From Semisulcospira habei (lineage: Eukaryota > Mollusca > Gastropoda > Semisulcospiridae): a DNA stretch of 64,000 nt. The stretch lies in the NCBI GenBank assembly GCA_036245525.1, contig BTPG01000004.1:231430004-231494003 (forward strand). The letters are read 5' to 3'. The notes below the pieces were generated by a model that had not been told where the DNA came from, made no database searches, and saw nothing but the letters and a program-made list of their open reading frames with translations. The translations under genes were made by a program, and so were the position numbers. Positions within the stretch are counted from its first letter, which is position 1. Every line of letters begins with the position of its first letter. This document shows positions 61,474 to 64,000 of the stretch, piece after piece.

Positions 61474-63209
61474 AGCAAAACACATCTTGCTTTCAACACA
61501 TCGTTTTCAAAATGACTGCTCAACTGTGTAGAGACGACTGTAGTAATCAGCCTAAAAGCACCACTCATGACAAGCAAACACCCTTTGTCAGTGCCCACGT
61601 CATCAGTCCTGTTTTTGTTCAAACTGGTTTGTTCATGTCTGATTTGAGTGCAGAATAAAATCAGTAGACAAAACCAGGCAGTCTAACAAGCAGAGATATA
61701 AATCACCACTCTTACCACTTTTGACTATCACTTTGTGTATGCATGGAGTGGAAATAAATTACTGTGCCAGCATCAAGTTAAAGGTTTTGCAATGTGGTTA
61801 TGACAAAGCAATTTTTGAAGTACAAACTCTAGTCAGCAGTTTCTCAAGTGGTATTAAATAACAGTCATGCGCAGCACCTAGTGCTGTGTAAACAGTCATG
61901 TGCAGTTTCTCTCAAGTGCAGTGTAAACACAGTCAGCAGTTTCTCAAGTACATTGAATAATAACAGCCAACATTAAACACTCCCCTCAGCATAAAATACA
62001 AGAAAGATCTCAACTTAAAGCTTTTCTCTGTTTTCCAACAGGTTGCAAACTCATTTTAACTCTGTGTCTGTAAAGACTTCATGGTGTTTATACATAGAGT
62101 GAGTCAGGTTCGTCAGTGCATGTAATGTTGATATAAGCACAGGCCTCTCTTTTGTGAAAAAGGGGTGGGGATGTCTGTGTGTGTGTATTGGAGTTGGCTA
62201 TTTTGCATTTTAATGGAAATAAAAATAAATATGTGAATACGTATTGTAGTGTGATACATATCCTAGCTGGTAGAGTGTATTTTAAAAGATTACTAGTCCT
62301 GACATGAATAATTGCAGCACTTCATGGTATATCTGAGGCTGGACAGGATATGGCGAAGTAACTCCATCAGCTTCACCATCAAGTACAGGCTTTACAAGTC
62401 CCTCGTAGTGTCTATTCTACTCTACGGCTGTGAGACTTGGACACTGCTTGCAGACTCAGAAAAGAAAATCCAGGCCTTTGAGAACAAGTGCCTGAGGAAG
62501 TTGCTCCGCATCTCGTACCGCGAGCACAAAACCAACGAATATGTACGGAGCATCGTCACCTCCCTGGTGGGCCCACATGAACCTCTTCTGGCAACCGTGA
62601 AACGGCGCAAGCTTGCTTGGTTTGGCCACGTGACCCGACACAACACCTTGTCCAAGACTATCCTCCAAGGCACTCTCGAAGGAAGTCGTCGGCGAGGTCG
62701 TCAGAGAAAGAGTTGGGTCGCAAACATAAAAGAATGGACCGAACTCGAGATGCCAGACTTGCTTGCCACCGCCCAAAATAGAACTCAGTGGAGAGCACTG
62801 TCTGTTGCTGCTGCCTTTCAGTCCCCCCAACGCCCAGTTCGGGCAAGGGACTGATGATGATGATGATGATGGTATATCTGAATAGAGGTGGATTTCAGAC
62901 AAGTGTAGACATGAGGTGTTTGTGTATGTGATAGCTCCAGGGTTATCAGCACTGGTTTGACCAGGGTGTTTGGTTGATTTTTTTTTTTTTTTTTTTTTTT
63001 GTCTATGGGGAAGGGGGATGGAGGGGAACACAATGAGTTAACCCCTTAAAAATGTGGCTGTTTAAATAATAATGATTTAGGGGTAACTTCCAATGGTATT
63101 TACTCTGTGTGGGAGACATGGACAATGGAGGGTCCAAAAAAATATAATCAAGGGGTTAACTCAGTCATTGTGTTAATGATGCTTTAGACCACTCAGTATT
63201 ACTCTCTCT
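61474..63209 (-). repeat. Polinton right terminal inverted repeat, with an RTE insertion
   Basis: Reverse complement of 37,874-39,098, interrupted by 62,337-62,868 plus its duplicated target. Without the insertion it is about 1,190 bp. Small differences from the left arm (for example one short AATA change and unequal TGATGA/A-run lengths) show limited divergence since insertion. Confidence 0.92.
62337..62868 (+). mobile_element. RTE-like LINE 3' fragment with (TGATGA)n tail
   Basis: TSD ATGGTATATCTGA at 62,324-62,336 and 62,869-62,881. Encodes the RT C-terminus YKSLVVSILLYGCETWTLLA, then KLAWFGHVTRH and GRQRKSWVANIKEWTELEM, open to a TGA at the start of the tail. A 5'-truncated insertion inside the right TIR; the left TIR shows the empty site. 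Confidence 0.9.
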
Positions 63210-63215
63210 TACCTG

Positions 63216-63565
63216 AAGGCTTCTGACCCTGTCTCCTTTAATGGTTTTAATGCTATCCATAAAGGTTCTGATTTGGAGAGACGCTCGGGTGGAGTGGCTC
63301 TTCTCATTAGCAACCAGTTTTTATGTAGCCCCGTTAGTGTTGACACCTGTCTTCAGGCTGTCGCAGCTCGGGTTACCTTAAAGAAGACTATAACCATATG
63401 CAGTATTTATCTGCCACCATCCCTGCGGGTCTGTAGTCATGATATTTTTAACTTGGTAGATCAGCTGCCCCCGCCCTTTATTTTCATGGGAGATTTTAAT
63501 GGTCACGCTCACCTGTGGGGTAGTGACCACTATGATGGCAGAGGTCAAATGCTAGAAGATGTTTT
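63216..63565 (+). mobile_element. LINE-A copy A7, right fragment
   Basis: Continues the endonuclease of the copy at 35,681-37,873: LKASDPVSFNGFNAIHKGSD-like coding, RVTLKKTITICSIYLPPSL, MGDFNGHAHLWGS, LEDVL. It stops at GAAGATGTTTTG, where a DIRS-like end begins. Confidence 0.88.
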
Positions 63566-64000
63566 GTTTCCTCAAAATCCATTACCGATGGCATTACTGT
63601 ATGGAATATACCCCTTTACTTACCCGATTTCAGCCTAAGCACCCTTGTGTATACCTACCCAACAAGGGGCGTAAGAAGAGAAAGAGAGTGTAACCAAGTG
63701 ACCGGGTAGTCTCCCCTCCTTGTATCCGGTCATGCGCCGTAGCTTACCCCAGTCGTACCCTTTGCTCAAACGTGGATGGTCACCGGTTTCAGCCTCTCTC
63801 GTTTGGATTCTTTTCTCTTCTCTGCTCTTCACCTAGGTGGCTTATCAGGATGACGAGGTAAGGCCTCGGGTTATGCCTACGAGTAAACGGGCCGTTTACT
63901 TCTCGTCGGTACCTCCCTTGGAATTTTTTCGTTTTTGTGGGCTTAGCCCTCGACCGGTCGTGAGCTCTGTTCACGGCCCACGTGTTTTTCAAAATGGCGT
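63566..64000 (+). mobile_element. Second DIRS-like element, left end, runs off the window
   Basis: CCTCAAAATCCATTACCGATGGCATTACTG parallels the left end at 4,480-4,510 (TTCAAAAACTTTACCGATGGTATTACTG) in position and word order. Further in, GACGAG|GTAAGGCCTCGG (63,856-63,872) matches GGCCAG|GTAAGGCCTCGG at 4,772-4,789. The sequence between differs, so it is a related but distinct element. Confidence 0.6.

Larger units (their letters stand above)
37874..63209. mobile_element. Polinton/Maverick (adintovirus-like) element, 25,336 bp, with nested TEs
   Basis: Termini are inverted repeats starting AGAGAGAGTAATACTGAG; the host 6-bp TSD TACCTG is at 37,868-37,873 and 63,210-63,215. A 6-bp TSD and 5'-AG ends are the Polinton integrase signature. 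Cargo includes a double-jelly-roll-type MCP, packaging ATPase, penton-like protein and PolB N-terminal fragment, all known Polinton/adintovirus components. Four later insertions (SINE-like 43,476; LINE-B about 50,104; LINE-A 54,596; RTE 62,337) account for about 10.9 kb, leaving about 14.5 kb of native sequence. Integrase, protease and most of PolB were not found. The element is an endogenous, inactive copy. Confidence 0.92.

Noticed and set aside
62456..63033. Minus-strand ORF of 191 codons through the RTE fragment and TIR
   Set aside because: It is antisense to the RT and runs through a poly-T tract and the (TGATGA)n tail, so it is not a gene.

Overview
The window is eukaryotic nuclear DNA, most likely from an invertebrate. 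I lean towards a mollusc or another lophotrochozoan because of the mix of non-LTR retrotransposons, DIRS-like elements and a Polinton-class element, but the species cannot be read from the sequence. There are no bacterial operons, rRNA or tRNA genes, or CRISPR arrays. Most of the window is transposable elements inserted into one another. Target-site duplications (TSDs) let the order of insertion be read.

Positions 1-34,300 look like the introns of one host gene on the + strand. Three small exons with AG/GT borders and compatible phases lie at 347-508, 31,849-31,946 and 32,955-33,046. The first intron (about 31.3 kb) holds: a broken RTE/CR1-type LINE (about 795-3,290, -); a DIRS-like tyrosine-recombinase retrotransposon (4,471-about 23,326), gutted by nested LINEs, a hAT-like element and a SINE-like repeat; LINE pieces at 23.5-24.7 kb; a LINE-A copy (24.7-30.6 kb) interrupted by an L2/CR1-type fragment, a SINE-like copy and a LINE-B copy; and several perfect hairpins. 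From 34.5 to 35.7 kb lies a large foldback repeat.

Positions 35,681-63,565 are a LINE-A copy split by a 25,336-bp Polinton/Maverick (adintovirus-like) element at 37,874-63,209. Its borders are diagnostic: terminal inverted repeats of about 1.2 kb beginning 5'-AG, and a perfect 6-bp TSD, TACCTG. It carries a double-jelly-roll-type major capsid protein, a packaging ATPase, a probable penton/minor capsid protein, the N-terminal part of a Polinton-type DNA polymerase B gene, and about eight uncharacterised genes. No integrase or protease was found. It is decayed: two in-frame TGA stops, at least two frameshifts, and insertions of LINE-A, LINE-B, a SINE-like element and an RTE fragment. A second DIRS-like element begins at about 63,566 and runs off the window.

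Three LINE groups recur. LINE-A is an I-group-like element (ORF1 with CCHC knuckles; ORF2 with endonuclease, RT and RNase H; (ACTA)n tail) with an almost full-length young copy at 54,596-60,594. LINE-B is an EN-RT element with a C-terminal C2H2 finger and an intact 1,075-codon ORF at 50,129-53,356. A third EN-RT group is present only as wreckage. The least described parts are the Polinton gene set and a scattered array of about 11 copies of a 21-bp motif just upstream of its polymerase fragment.
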